The position numbers and the translations under genes are program-made. Positions 1-5,961 of a stretch of 6,123 bases of DNA are shown here, one piece after another; positions within the stretch are counted from its first letter, which is position 1; each line of letters begins with the position of its first letter. Below the pieces are notes generated by a model, which did not search any database, had not been told where the DNA came from, and saw only the letters and a program-made list of their open reading frames with translations. The stretch lies in assembly GCA_024642605.1 (NCBI GenBank), contig JAHEAT010000028.1, positions 1-6,123 of the forward strand, written 5' to 3'. This stretch comes from Microbacteriaceae bacterium. GTDB taxonomy: Bacteria > Actinomycetota > Actinomycetes > Actinomycetales > Microbacteriaceae.

Positions 1-36
1 CGATCCGAAGTATCGTCCACCACCATTAACGAACCA

Positions 37-66
37 GCGACCGAAAATGGCTCGGTCGCCATTTTC
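37..66. terminator. Interleaved palindromes in repeat copy 1; terminator-like
   Basis: Palindrome A pairs GCGACCGA (37-44) with TCGGTCGC (52-59), an 8-bp perfect stem with a 7-nt loop. Palindrome B pairs GAAAATGGC (43-51) with GCCATTTTC (58-66), a 9-bp perfect stem with a 6-nt loop. The arms alternate as A, B, A', B' and share bases at 43-44, 51-52 and 58-59, so the two full stems compete, or shortened stems could form an H-type pseudoknot. On the plus strand stem A is followed by CATTTTCC, which looks like a short intrinsic terminator for a plus-strand gene lying left of the window. On the minus strand no T-run follows stem A. Function is inferred. Confidence 0.4.
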
Positions 67-108
67 CTAGTTCGATCCGAAGTATCGTCCACCACCATTA
101 ACGAACCA

Positions 109-138
109 GCGACCGAAAATGACTCGGTCGCCATTTTC
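109..138. terminator. Interleaved palindromes in repeat copy 2; stem B weakened
   Basis: This is the same arrangement as in copy 1. Stem A (109-116 with 124-131) is perfect. Stem B (115-123 with 130-138) has one A-C mismatch caused by the G-to-A change at 122. Copy 3 keeps only the left arm of stem A (181-188), so neither hairpin can form there. The VIT-gene transcript would meet copy 2 first as a strong hairpin about 70 nt after its stop codon, so this may act as a 3' end structure for that gene. Confidence 0.35.
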
Positions 139-199
139 CTAGTTCGATCCGAAGTATCGTCCACCACCATTTACGAACCAGCGACCGAAAATGACTCGC

Positions 200-949
200 T
201 TACAGCTGAGTGCCTACCAGGCGGCCTATTGCGTAGGTGACTCCCATGGTTAGTAGCGAGACCACCAAGTTGCGCACAATTCCTCGACCAGGTTTCGCTC
301 CGCCGATCTTCGCGCCTACGTATCCAGTCAAAGTGAGTGAGAGCACAACTGCCACAACGGTTGCGTAAACCCCGTAAGACCTAGGCGATGCAACCATCGC
401 CAATAGCGGCAGCATTCCGCCGGCTGCAAAGGCCACGAACGAGCTAATAGCGGCAGCACCAGGGCTGACGTGGTGATCTGAATCAATACCTAGTTCCGCT
501 TCGGCGTGAGCCTTGAGGGCATCTTTGGCAGTCAATTCGGTAGCTACCAGCAACGCTGTTTCGCGGCTCATACCCTTTTGCTCGTAAAACCAGGTGAGTT
601 CTAGTAGTTCGGCCTCGGGGTTCTCGAAAAGTTCCTTGCGCTCTACCTCAAGAGCAGCCTTCTCTGAGTCTTTTTGCGCGCTGACCGATGTGAATTCTCC
701 GCCGGCCATAGATATCGAACCAGCGACAACGGCTGCGACGCCGGCGACCAAGATTTGTAGACTTCCCGCGGCAGTGTTTGGGGCCGAAGCCGCAACACCA
801 AGAACCATTCCAGAAGTAGACATGATGCCGTCGTTGGCACCTAAGACACCGGCACGAAGCCAGTTGAGTTTCGCTGCCATGGTGTTGCGCACAAATTCTG
901 AGCTGGCAATCAAATCTTCTTGAATTTCGATGTCTTTGGGCTCGGTCAT
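200..949 (-). CDS. VIT1/CCC1-family transporter (predicted Fe2+/Mn2+ transport)
   Basis: This is a 249-residue inner-membrane protein of the VIT1/CCC1 family, whose characterised members move ferrous iron or manganese out of the cytosol. The first helix region carries LNWLRAGVLGANDGI (28-42), including the family GANDG motif. A second hydrophobic stretch ends in SMAGGEFTSVSAQ (80-92), also a family signature. Between about 93 and 160 lies a soluble acidic segment (ERKELFENPEAELLEL region) corresponding to the cytosolic metal-binding domain. Three further hydrophobic stretches follow near 163-187, 193-213 and 224-246, giving five membrane segments, the usual number. Length is normal. The ATG at 947-949 has no clear Shine-Dalgarno sequence, and a TAAGTT at 955-960 (minus strand) could be a -10 element giving a leaderless message. 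The gene is divergent from thrS. Metal specificity cannot be read from the sequence. Confidence 0.93.
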   Translation of the reverse strand: MTEPKDIEIQEDLIASSEFVRNTMAAKLNWLRAGVLGANDGIMSTSGMVLGVAASAPNTAAGSLQILVAGVAAVVAGSISMAGGEFTSVSAQKDSEKAALEVERKELFENPEAELLELTWFYEQKGMSRETALLVATELTAKDALKAHAEAELGIDSDHHVSPGAAAISSFVAFAAGGMLPLLAMVASPRSYGVYATVVAVVLSLTLTGYVGAKIGGAKPGRGIVRNLVVSLLTMGVTYAIGRLVGTQL

Positions 950-978
950 AACTCAACTTAACTACAGGGCATCAGTGT

Positions 979-1012
979 TGCCTGCTTAGGCACACCTAAC
1001 TGCTTCGTTAGG
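979..1012. promoter_or_regulatory. Cluster of TTAGG/CCTAA half-sites in the divergent spacer; candidate metal-regulator operator
   Basis: Three half-sites alternate: TTAGG (986-990), CCTAAC (995-1000) and GTTAGG (1007-1012). The first two form TTAGG-N4-CCTAA, and the last two form CCTAAC-N6-GTTAGG. A further palindrome TGCCT-N4-AGGCA spans 979-992. The DtxR/IdeR iron box consensus TTAGGTTAGSCTAACCTAA contains TTAGG-N4-CCTAA in its first 14 bases, so the half-sites fit, but the full 19-bp box is not present. Its position is 37-50 nt upstream of the VIT start codon, which suits control of a metal exporter or storage gene. The regulator is an inference from motif plus neighbour. Confidence 0.4.
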
Positions 1013-1014
1013 AT
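1009..1014 (+). promoter_or_regulatory. Candidate -10 element for thrS
   Basis: TAGGAT matches the actinobacterial TANNNT pattern and would place a transcription start near 1021, leaving a leader of about 22 nt with an AAGG ribosome-binding site at 1032-1035. No convincing -35 hexamer is seen at the usual distance. The element overlaps the third half-site of the TTAGG cluster, so a protein bound there could also affect thrS. The leader is too short for a T-box. Confidence 0.3.
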
Positions 1015-1042
1015 TGCACTACATCTAGCGCAAGGTTTTTGA

Positions 1043-3043
1043 ATGTCGGTAATAGCTATCCAGGTTGATGGTGCCAAACAAGAGGTCGAGTCTGGTGCCG
1101 ACGGTTTTGCCGTTTTCAAATCAAAGACGGTCGTGGCACAGCGAGTGAACGGCATACTTCGCGACCTAGCCTGGCCACTGCAAGATGGAGATGCCACTGA
1201 GGCCGTCGAAATTTCGAGCCCGGATGGACTCAACATTCTTCGACACAGCGCCGCGCACGTGCTTGCACAGGCTGTTCAGAACATCAATCCAGAAGCCAAG
1301 CTTGGAATCGGCCCTCCAATCACCGATGGCTTCTACTACGACTTCGACGTTGCCGATCCGTTCACTCCCGAAGACCTCAAGCGTCTCGAGAAGGAAATGG
1401 AACGCATCATCCGTGCCGGCCAGCGTTTTGTTCGTAGAGTGACGAACGACACCGATGCACGCAAAGAACTTTCGAACGAACCTTACAAACTAGAACTTAT
1501 TGGGCTGAAAGGCACCGACGCTGTTGGTGATGGGGCTGCCGAGGTTGGCGCCGGCGACCTAACCATCTACGACAACAACGACGCTCAATCTGGCGAAACC
1601 GTTTGGCGTGATCTTTGCCGTGGCCCGCACCTTCCAAATACTCGGATGATCGGAAACGGTTTCTCGCTCATGCGCAGCGCTGCTGCCTACTGGCGTGGAA
1701 ACGAAAAGAACAAGCAGCTTCAGAGAGTTTACGGAACCGCCTGGCCGACCAAGGATGAGTTGCGTGCTCACCTAGAGCGGTTAGAAGAAGCCGCCAAGCG
1801 AGACCACCGACGCCTAGGCGCAGAACTCGATCTGTTTTCATTCCCCGAAGAGGTTGGCAGTGGGTTGGCGGTGTTTCATCCCAAGGGTGGAATCATCCGC
1901 AAAACCATGGAGGACTACTCGAGACAGCGTCACGAACAATCAGGTTACGAGTTCGTCTATTCACCGCACGTTACCAAGTCGAACCTTTTTGAGACATCCG
2001 GTCACCTCGACTGGTACTCCGAGGGGATGTTTCCGCCACTTCAGCTTGATGAGGAAGTTGACGAGAACGGGCACGTAAGAAAAAAGGGCCAAGACTACTA
2101 TCTGAAGCCGATGAACTGCCCTTTCCACATCTTGATTTTCAAATCCCAGGGACGAAGCTATCGCGACCTACCTTTGCGTATGTTCGAATTTGGTACCGTC
2201 TACCGATACGAGAAGTCTGGTGTTGTCCACGGACTCACTCGTGCACGAGGATTCACCCAGGATGACGCACACCTCTTCGTTACGCAGGAAGACATCGAGG
2301 TTGAACTCAGAAGCGTTCTAGAGTTCGTTTTGGGTCTGCTGCGCGACTATGGTCTCTCAGACTTCTACCTCGAGCTGTCGACAAAAGAAGAAGGTAACCC
2401 GAAATTTGTGGGCGATGACGCAATCTGGCAATCGGCCACCGCAACGCTCGAAAAGGTTGCCACCGAATCAGGTCTAACTCTCGTTCCAGATCCGGGCGGT
2501 GCTGCTTTCTATGGCCCAAAAATCTCGGTTCAGGCGCGTGACGCTATCGGCCGCACTTGGCAAATGTCGACCATTCAACTCGACTTCAACCTGCCCGAGC
2601 GTTTCGACCTCGAGTACACGGCTTCAGATGGCAGCCGCAAGCGCCCGGTGATGATTCACCGCGCACTATTTGGTTCGATTGAGCGTTTCTTCGGAGTTCT
2701 CACCGAGCATTACGCTGGGATCTTCCCACCATGGTTGGCCCCGGTTCAGGTGGTTGGCATTCCTGTTGCCGAAGAATTCAATGACTACCTTGGCGAGATT
2801 GTGGCAGACCTCAAGAAACAAGGCGTACGTGCCTCGCTTGATGTCTCTGATGACCGTTTCCCAAAGAAGATTCGTAACCACACCAAAGACAAAGTTCCAT
2901 TCATGTTAATTGCCGGTGGTGAAGACCGTGACGCCAAAGCGGTGTCGTTCCGATTCCGTGATGGAACTCAAGAAAATGCGGTTCCGGTAGCAGATGCGGT
3001 AGAGCGCATACTTGCCGCCATTCGAGACAAGATACAGGTGTAA
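1043..3043 (+). CDS. thrS: Threonine--tRNA ligase (ThrRS)
   Basis: This cytosolic class II synthetase charges tRNA-Thr. At 666 residues it is close to the 642 of the E. coli enzyme. Order of parts: TGS domain (about 1-60); editing domain with HSAAH (His68, His72) and Cys192/His196 in LCRGPH, matching the E. coli editing residues His73, His77, Cys182 and His186; class II core with motif 2 around [14 protein letters not shown] (380-393, Arg388) and motif 3 [17 protein letters not shown] (535-551); zinc ligands Cys359 (MNCPFH), His410 (DDAH) and His539; and an anticodon-binding domain from about 565 to the end. All editing and catalytic landmarks are present, so it should be fully functional. 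The ATG is supported by AAGG at 1032-1035 (7-nt spacing). It is followed 3 nt later by the HIT gene and is probably cotranscribed with it. Confidence 0.99.
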   Translation: MSVIAIQVDGAKQEVESGADGFAVFKSKTVVAQRVNGILRDLAWPLQDGDATEAVEISSPDGLNILRHSAAHVLAQAVQNINPEAKLGIGPPITDGFYYDFDVADPFTPEDLKRLEKEMERIIRAGQRFVRRVTNDTDARKELSNEPYKLELIGLKGTDAVGDGAAEVGAGDLTIYDNNDAQSGETVWRDLCRGPHLPNTRMIGNGFSLMRSAAAYWRGNEKNKQLQRVYGTAWPTKDELRAHLERLEEAAKRDHRRLGAELDLFSFPEEVGSGLAVFHPKGGIIRKTMEDYSRQRHEQSGYEFVYSPHVTKSNLFETSGHLDWYSEGMFPPLQLDEEVDENGHVRKKGQDYYLKPMNCPFHILIFKSQGRSYRDLPLRMFEFGTVYRYEKSGVVHGLTRARGFTQDDAHLFVTQEDIEVELRSVLEFVLGLLRDYGLSDFYLELSTKEEGNPKFVGDDAIWQSATATLEKVATESGLTLVPDPGGAAFYGPKISVQARDAIGRTWQMSTIQLDFNLPERFDLEYTASDGSRKRPVMIHRALFGSIERFFGVLTEHYAGIFPPWLAPVQVVGIPVAEEFNDYLGEIVADLKKQGVRASLDVSDDRFPKKIRNHTKDKVPFMLIAGGEDRDAKAVSFRFRDGTQENAVPVADAVERILAAIRDKIQV

Positions 3044-3046
3044 CCG

Positions 3047-3586
3047 ATGACGGTTGAGGAGTCTGGCGATTTCGTCGCAACACCAGATGCTTTTCAGCGT
3101 CTTTGGACTCCACACCGTCTTGTTTACATACAGAACGGGCAGCAACCCGAAAAAGACGCATGTCCTTTCTGTCTGACTCCAAAAAACAGCGATGAGCAGT
3201 CGCTAATAGTTCGCAGAGGTGAGCACGCCTTTGTCATCCTGAACCTGTTTCCATACAATTCGGGTCACCTCCTCGTTTGCCCTTACCGTCACGTTGACAC
3301 CTACGACAAGGCGTTCGCTGAGGAGACCGCTGAAATCGCTTTGCTGACCCAGCAGGCCATGCAGGTTCTGCAAAACGTTTCTGGTGCACACGGATTCAAC
3401 ATCGGCATGAATCAGGGTCAGGTAGCGGGAGCCGGCATCGCGGGTCACCTACACCAACACGTTGTTCCCCGTTGGAACCATGATTCAAACTTTTTTCCGA
3501 TTATCGCTGAGACAAAAGCGCTGCCCAAACTTCTTGGCCAGGTGCAACAGGAAGTGTCAAAGGGCTGGGTCGATCTCTTCGGCTGA
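3047..3586 (+). CDS. HIT-family protein, probable Ap4A phosphorylase/hydrolase
   Basis: This 179-residue protein carries the histidine-triad motif H134-L-H136-Q-H138-VV, in which the middle His of the triad is the usual nucleophile that attacks nucleotide phosphates. NIGMNQG (118-124) upstream of the triad and PRW after it are typical of the branch. A CPFC motif (Cys39, Cys42) near the N terminus suggests a structural zinc site. The best-known relative in this gene position is M. tuberculosis Rv2613c, an Ap4A phosphorylase lying next to thrS (Rv2614c), so a role in removing Ap4A made as a side product by aminoacyl-tRNA synthetases is attractive; the exact substrate is inferred. The ATG follows the thrS stop by 3 nt, with AGGTG at the end of thrS as a plausible ribosome-binding site. 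Confidence 0.94.
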   Translation: MTVEESGDFVATPDAFQRLWTPHRLVYIQNGQQPEKDACPFCLTPKNSDEQSLIVRRGEHAFVILNLFPYNSGHLLVCPYRHVDTYDKAFAEETAEIALLTQQAMQVLQNVSGAHGFNIGMNQGQVAGAGIAGHLHQHVVPRWNHDSNFFPIIAETKALPKLLGQVQQEVSKGWVDLFG

Positions 3587-3596
3587 GAAACGCATG

Positions 3597-3613
3597 CTTT
3601 TCGTTTCGAAAAG
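3597..3613 (+). terminator. Hairpin after the HIT gene, weak terminator candidate
   Basis: CTTTTCG (3597-3603) pairs perfectly with CGAAAAG (3607-3613) around a 3-nt loop, extendable by a G-T pair. It starts 10 nt after the HIT stop codon and is followed by TTTC and then a T6 run at 3623-3628. The stem is AT-rich, and an alternative pairing of GAAACG (3587-3592) with CGTTTC (3602-3607) competes with it. It may be an inefficient terminator separating thrS-HIT from pdxST. Confidence 0.35.
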
Positions 3614-3625
3614 TTTCACCGATTT

Positions 3626-3653
3626 TTTACCAGTAGCCACACGAGGTTAGACT
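3626..3653 (+). promoter_or_regulatory. Candidate promoter for pdxST
   Basis: TTTACC (3626-3631) and TAGACT (3648-3653) are separated by 16 nt and resemble -35 and actinobacterial -10 (TANNNT) hexamers. Transcription would start at about 3660-3661, which is the A of the in-frame ATG at 3661. That would make the message leaderless. No MocR/PdxR-type regulator gene lies nearby. Confidence 0.35.
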
Positions 3654-3654
3654 T

Positions 3655-4566
3655 GTGAACATGAGCGACTCTCAGAACAATCCAGTAAATACCGGTACCT
3701 CACGTGTCAAGCGAGGCCTAGCAGAAATGCTTAAGGGCGGCGTGATCATGGACGTTGTAACAGCAGACCAGGCGAAGATTGCCGAAGATGCCGGTGCGGT
3801 TGCAGTAATGGCGCTAGAGCGCGTTCCTGCCGACATTCGTTCACAGGGCGGCGTAGCTCGCATGAGTGACCCGGACATGATCGATGGCATCATCAGTGCC
3901 GTTTCGATTCCCGTGATGGCCAAGGCCCGTATCGGGCACTTCGTTGAGGCTCAAATTCTGCAGTCGCTCAAGGTCGACTACATCGATGAGTCAGAAGTTC
4001 TTAGCCCTGCTGACTATGTAAACCACATCGACAAGTGGAAGTTTGACGTTCCTTTCGTCTGCGGCGCCACCAACCTCGGAGAAGCGCTTCGTCGAATTAC
4101 CGAAGGCGCAGCAATGATTCGTTCAAAGGGTGAGGCCGGAACAGGCGACGTTTCTGAAGCAACCAAGCACATTCGCACAATCGGCGCAGAGATTCGCGCG
4201 CTTGCTGCCAAGACCGAAGACGAGCTCTACGTTGCAGCCAAAGAGCTGCAGGCTCCGTACGAACTGGTTCGCGAGGTTGCGTCAACCGGCAAACTTCCGG
4301 TAGTTATGTTCACCGCAGGTGGCGTGGCCACTCCAGCCGATGCAGCGATGATGATGCAACTTGGTGCCGACGGCGTTTTCGTAGGTAGCGGTATCTTCAA
4401 GTCGGGCGACCCAGTTGCCCGAGCCAAAGCTATTGTCAAGGCAACCACTTTCTTCAACGACCCTGATGTTCTAGCTCAGGTAAGTCGTGGACTAGGTGAG
4501 GCTATGGTTGGCATCAACGTAACCGACATCCCTGCGCCTCACCGTCTGGCAGATCGCGGCTGGTAA
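3655..4566 (+). CDS. pdxS: Pyridoxal 5'-phosphate synthase subunit PdxS
   Basis: This is the synthase subunit of the DXP-independent vitamin B6 pathway. It joins ribose 5-phosphate (or ribulose 5-phosphate), glyceraldehyde 3-phosphate and ammonia from PdxT to make PLP in the cytosol. The (beta/alpha)8 barrel has the expected residues: Asp33 in [10 protein letters not shown], Lys90 in MAKARIGH and Lys158 in [10 protein letters not shown], each offset by 9 from B. subtilis Asp24, Lys81 and Lys149. The phosphate-binding loops [13 protein letters not shown] and [11 protein letters not shown] (219-250) are intact. Length 303 is normal. Two starts are possible. GTG at 3655 has GAGG at 3643-3646 with 8-nt spacing. 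ATG at 3661 is two codons later and would suit a leaderless message. Protein identity does not depend on the choice. It is followed with no gap by pdxT. Confidence 0.99.
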   Translation: MNMSDSQNNPVNTGTSRVKRGLAEMLKGGVIMDVVTADQAKIAEDAGAVAVMALERVPADIRSQGGVARMSDPDMIDGIISAVSIPVMAKARIGHFVEAQILQSLKVDYIDESEVLSPADYVNHIDKWKFDVPFVCGATNLGEALRRITEGAAMIRSKGEAGTGDVSEATKHIRTIGAEIRALAAKTEDELYVAAKELQAPYELVREVASTGKLPVVMFTAGGVATPADAAMMMQLGADGVFVGSGIFKSGDPVARAKAIVKATTFFNDPDVLAQVSRGLGEAMVGINVTDIPAPHRLADRGW

Positions 4567-5154
4567 TTGGCCAAAATTGGGGTACTCGCGCTACAGGGCG
4601 ACTTTAGAGAACATCTGGCGTCGGTAGCCGAAATAGGCGCCATTGGCATTGAGGTTCGAACCGTCGAGGAACTCGCTGCTGTAGATGGGTTGATAATTCC
4701 GGGTGGCGAATCAACAACAATCGCAAAACTCGCACGTATCTTCGAACTATTCGAACCCGTACGTTCTGCTATCAACGATGGTTTACCAACCTTCGGTACT
4801 TGCGCAGGACTGATTCTTTTGGCGGATCGCATTCTCGACGGAATTGTTGGGCAAGAAACTTTTGGCGGGCTTGACGTCACAGTAAGACGCAATGCCTTTG
4901 GCCACCAGTCTGAATCGTTCGAAACCACTCTGAAATTCGCGGGCATTAGCGGCGAACCGGTTGCGGCAGCGTTTATTCGAGCGCCCATCATCACCGTGGT
5001 TGGACCAAACGCCGAGAAGCTAGCCGAACTCAGTGATGGGCGAGTGGTGGCTGTTAGGCAGAAACACCTGCTGGGCATCAGTTTTCACCCAGAAATTACG
5101 GGCGAACCAAGAGTGCACGAATACTTTTTGAAAGAGTTCGTCAACAAGGCATAA
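4567..5154 (+). CDS. pdxT: Pyridoxal 5'-phosphate synthase glutaminase subunit PdxT
   Basis: This class I glutamine amidotransferase releases ammonia from glutamine and channels it to PdxS; twelve of each subunit form the known complex. The catalytic triad is visible as Cys79 (GTCAGL), His174 and Glu176 (FHPEI). The family motifs [13 protein letters not shown] (4-16), GGESTT (46-51) and [13 protein letters not shown] (106-118) are present. At 195 residues the length is normal. The start is a TTG that begins immediately after the TAA of pdxS, with no spacer and no obvious Shine-Dalgarno sequence, so translation is probably coupled to pdxS. The N-terminal homology begins right at this codon ([10 protein letters not shown]), which supports the choice. 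The gap to yebC is 47 nt. Confidence 0.98.
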   Translation: MAKIGVLALQGDFREHLASVAEIGAIGIEVRTVEELAAVDGLIIPGGESTTIAKLARIFELFEPVRSAINDGLPTFGTCAGLILLADRILDGIVGQETFGGLDVTVRRNAFGHQSESFETTLKFAGISGEPVAAAFIRAPIITVVGPNAEKLAELSDGRVVAVRQKHLLGISFHPEITGEPRVHEYFLKEFVNKA

Positions 5155-5169
5155 CCCTCAATGTAGAGT
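5141..5169 (+). promoter_or_regulatory. Candidate promoter for yebC
   Basis: TCAACA (5141-5146, 4 of 6 to TTGACA) and TAGAGT (5164-5169, TANNNT type) are 17 nt apart. The -35 lies inside the end of pdxT. A start near 5176 would leave a leader of about 26 nt containing GGGAG at 5191-5195, a good ribosome-binding site 6 nt before the ATG. This would allow yebC-ruvC to be expressed apart from pdxST. Confidence 0.4.
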
Positions 5170-5189
5170 GTTGTCTGAAGCAAAACACT
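5167..5189. promoter_or_regulatory. Inverted repeat AGTGTT-N11-AACACT upstream of yebC
   Basis: The 6-bp arms at 5167-5172 and 5184-5189 are perfect. The left arm overlaps the proposed -10 and the right arm ends one base before the ribosome-binding site. It could be an operator or a small leader hairpin. A 6-bp inverted repeat can also occur by chance. Confidence 0.25.
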
Positions 5190-5201
5190 TGGGAGTTTTC
5201 A

Positions 5202-5960
5202 ATGTCCGGCCACTCTAAATGGGCTACAACTAAGCACAAAAAAGCAGTAATCGATGGTCGCAGAGCGAAACTATTCGCAAAGCTGATTAAGAACATCGAG
5301 GTTGCCGCCAGACTCGGCGGCCCAGACCTCGACGGAAACCCAACGCTGTATGACGCAGTCCAAAAAGGACGCAAAAGCTCTCTGCCAAACGACAACATCG
5401 AACGCGCAATTAAGCGCGGTTCGGGTGTCGGCGACGACGCTGTGCAATACCAAACCATCATGTACGAGGCATACGGCCCAAGTGGCGTAGCGCTACTGAT
5501 CGAGTGCCTTACCGACAACAAAAATCGCGCAGCCGGTGAGGTGCGCCTGGCTCTCAGCCGCAACGGAGGCACTCTTGCCGACCCGGGTTCTGTTGCTTAT
5601 CAGTTCGCACGCAAAGGCGTCGTGGTTGTTGAAAAGGCAGCCGGCACCACTGAAGATTCGATTCTCGAGGCAGTACTTGATTATTCGGTAGACAACGTCG
5701 AAGACCGCGGCGATCAGTTCGTGATCACCACCGACCCTAGCGACATGGTTGCAGTGCGCTCCGCCCTTCAGGGTGCTTCAATCGACTACGAAAGCGCCGA
5801 TGTTGAGTTCGTGGCATCGCTTGAGGTTCAGGTCGACTTGGATTCCGCCAAAAAAGTGATCGCGATGATCGATGCGCTAGAAGACTCCGACGAAGTGCAA
5901 AATGTGTACTCAAACTTTGGAATGTCTGCTGACGTAATGGTTCAGCTAGAAGCCGAGTGA
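5202..5960 (+). CDS. yebC: YebC/PmpR/TACO1-family protein
   Basis: This 252-residue cytosolic protein belongs to the YebC family. It is traditionally labelled a transcriptional regulator, but recent work links YebC-type members to translation, relieving ribosome stalling at proline-rich stretches, as mitochondrial TACO1 does. The N terminus [15 protein letters not shown] is the family hallmark. YEAYGPSG (88-95), [12 protein letters not shown] (104-115), NGG (121-123), GSVAYQF (129-135) and EVQNVYSNF (231-239) mark the three conserved domains. Length is normal. YEAYGPSG differs slightly from the common YEGYGPGG. The ATG has GGGAG six bases upstream. It is followed after 1 nt by ruvC, the yebC-ruvC order common in bacteria, where ruvA and ruvB usually come next. 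Confidence 0.98.
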   Translation: MSGHSKWATTKHKKAVIDGRRAKLFAKLIKNIEVAARLGGPDLDGNPTLYDAVQKGRKSSLPNDNIERAIKRGSGVGDDAVQYQTIMYEAYGPSGVALLIECLTDNKNRAAGEVRLALSRNGGTLADPGSVAYQFARKGVVVVEKAAGTTEDSILEAVLDYSVDNVEDRGDQFVITTDPSDMVAVRSALQGASIDYESADVEFVASLEVQVDLDSAKKVIAMIDALEDSDEVQNVYSNFGMSADVMVQLEAE

Positions 5961-5961
5961 G

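Larger units (their letters stand above)
1..170 (-). other. Second open repeat frame, minus strand, with ATG at 168-170
   Basis: On the minus strand an ATG at 168-170 opens a frame that remains open to the window edge (56 codons plus two bases). Its 24-residue period begins MVVDDTSDRTRK and continues MATESFSVAGSL. The ATG directly follows a TAA at 171-173 that exists only because of the A-to-T change at 172 in copy 3; in the other copies this codon is TTA (Leu). No Shine-Dalgarno sequence precedes it. It lies 30 nt after the VIT stop on the same strand, so it could in principle be a small downstream gene. I consider it more likely an incidental frame of the repeat. Confidence 0.15.
1..198. 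repeat. 72-bp tandem repeat array, 2.75 copies, continuing off the left edge
   Basis: Copy 1 is 1-72, copy 2 is 73-144 and copy 3 is 145-198 (first 54 nt only). Copies 1 and 2 differ at one base (G50 versus A122). Copy 3 shares the A of copy 2 and has one further change (A to T at 172). The near identity implies recent duplication or ongoing homogenisation. The period is exactly 24 codons. Each full unit contains two interleaved palindromes (annotated separately). The array ends one base before the stop codon of the neighbouring minus-strand gene. The first base of the window coincides with the phase chosen here for the unit start, so the true unit boundary and copy number are unknown. The layout resembles mycobacterial MIRU-type intergenic minisatellites, but that is an analogy and not a match I can show. 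Confidence 0.97.
1..240 (+). other. Open frame of 24-residue repeats, 5' end outside window
   Basis: Reading from base 1 there is no stop until TGA at 238-240. The repeat translates as tandem 24-residue units beginning RSEVSSTTINEP and ending SVAIFLV, followed by a non-repeated tail of about 14 residues (from SLTAECLPGG). The tail is antisense to the last 41 nt of the VIT gene. No start codon lies in frame inside the window, so this could be the C-terminal end of a convergent gene that begins to the left. Against coding: the two substitutions both change the amino acid (G/D and N/Y), an open frame repeated at a period divisible by three stays open by construction, and the opposite strand is open too. 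I do not recognise the peptide. Confidence 0.2.

Noticed and set aside
1..198. CRISPR array
   Set aside because: The whole 72-bp unit repeats without variable spacers, so this is a tandem repeat and not repeat-spacer DNA.
594..923. 109-codon plus-strand frame inside the VIT gene
   Set aside because: It is a serine-rich shadow of the VIT coding strand, and the VIT family motifs on the minus strand explain the region.
986..1004. Complete canonical 19-bp DtxR/IdeR box
   Set aside because: Only the outer TTAGG and the CCTAAC segment match; positions 6-9 and 16-19 do not. It is kept only as a half-site cluster.
950..1042. T-box or other tRNA-sensing leader for thrS
   Set aside because: The spacer is only 93 bp, with no room for a specifier stem and antiterminator, and no T-box core sequence was seen.
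4539..5078. 179-codon open frame on the minus strand opposite pdxT
   Set aside because: The composition is serine/alanine-rich and low in family-like motifs. It lies fully antisense to pdxT and the end of pdxS, whose catalytic residues are intact.
5141..5572. 143-codon minus-strand frame opposite the start of yebC
   Set aside because: It is antisense to a clear yebC sequence and has no ribosome-binding site or recognisable motif. It would also cover the yebC promoter region.
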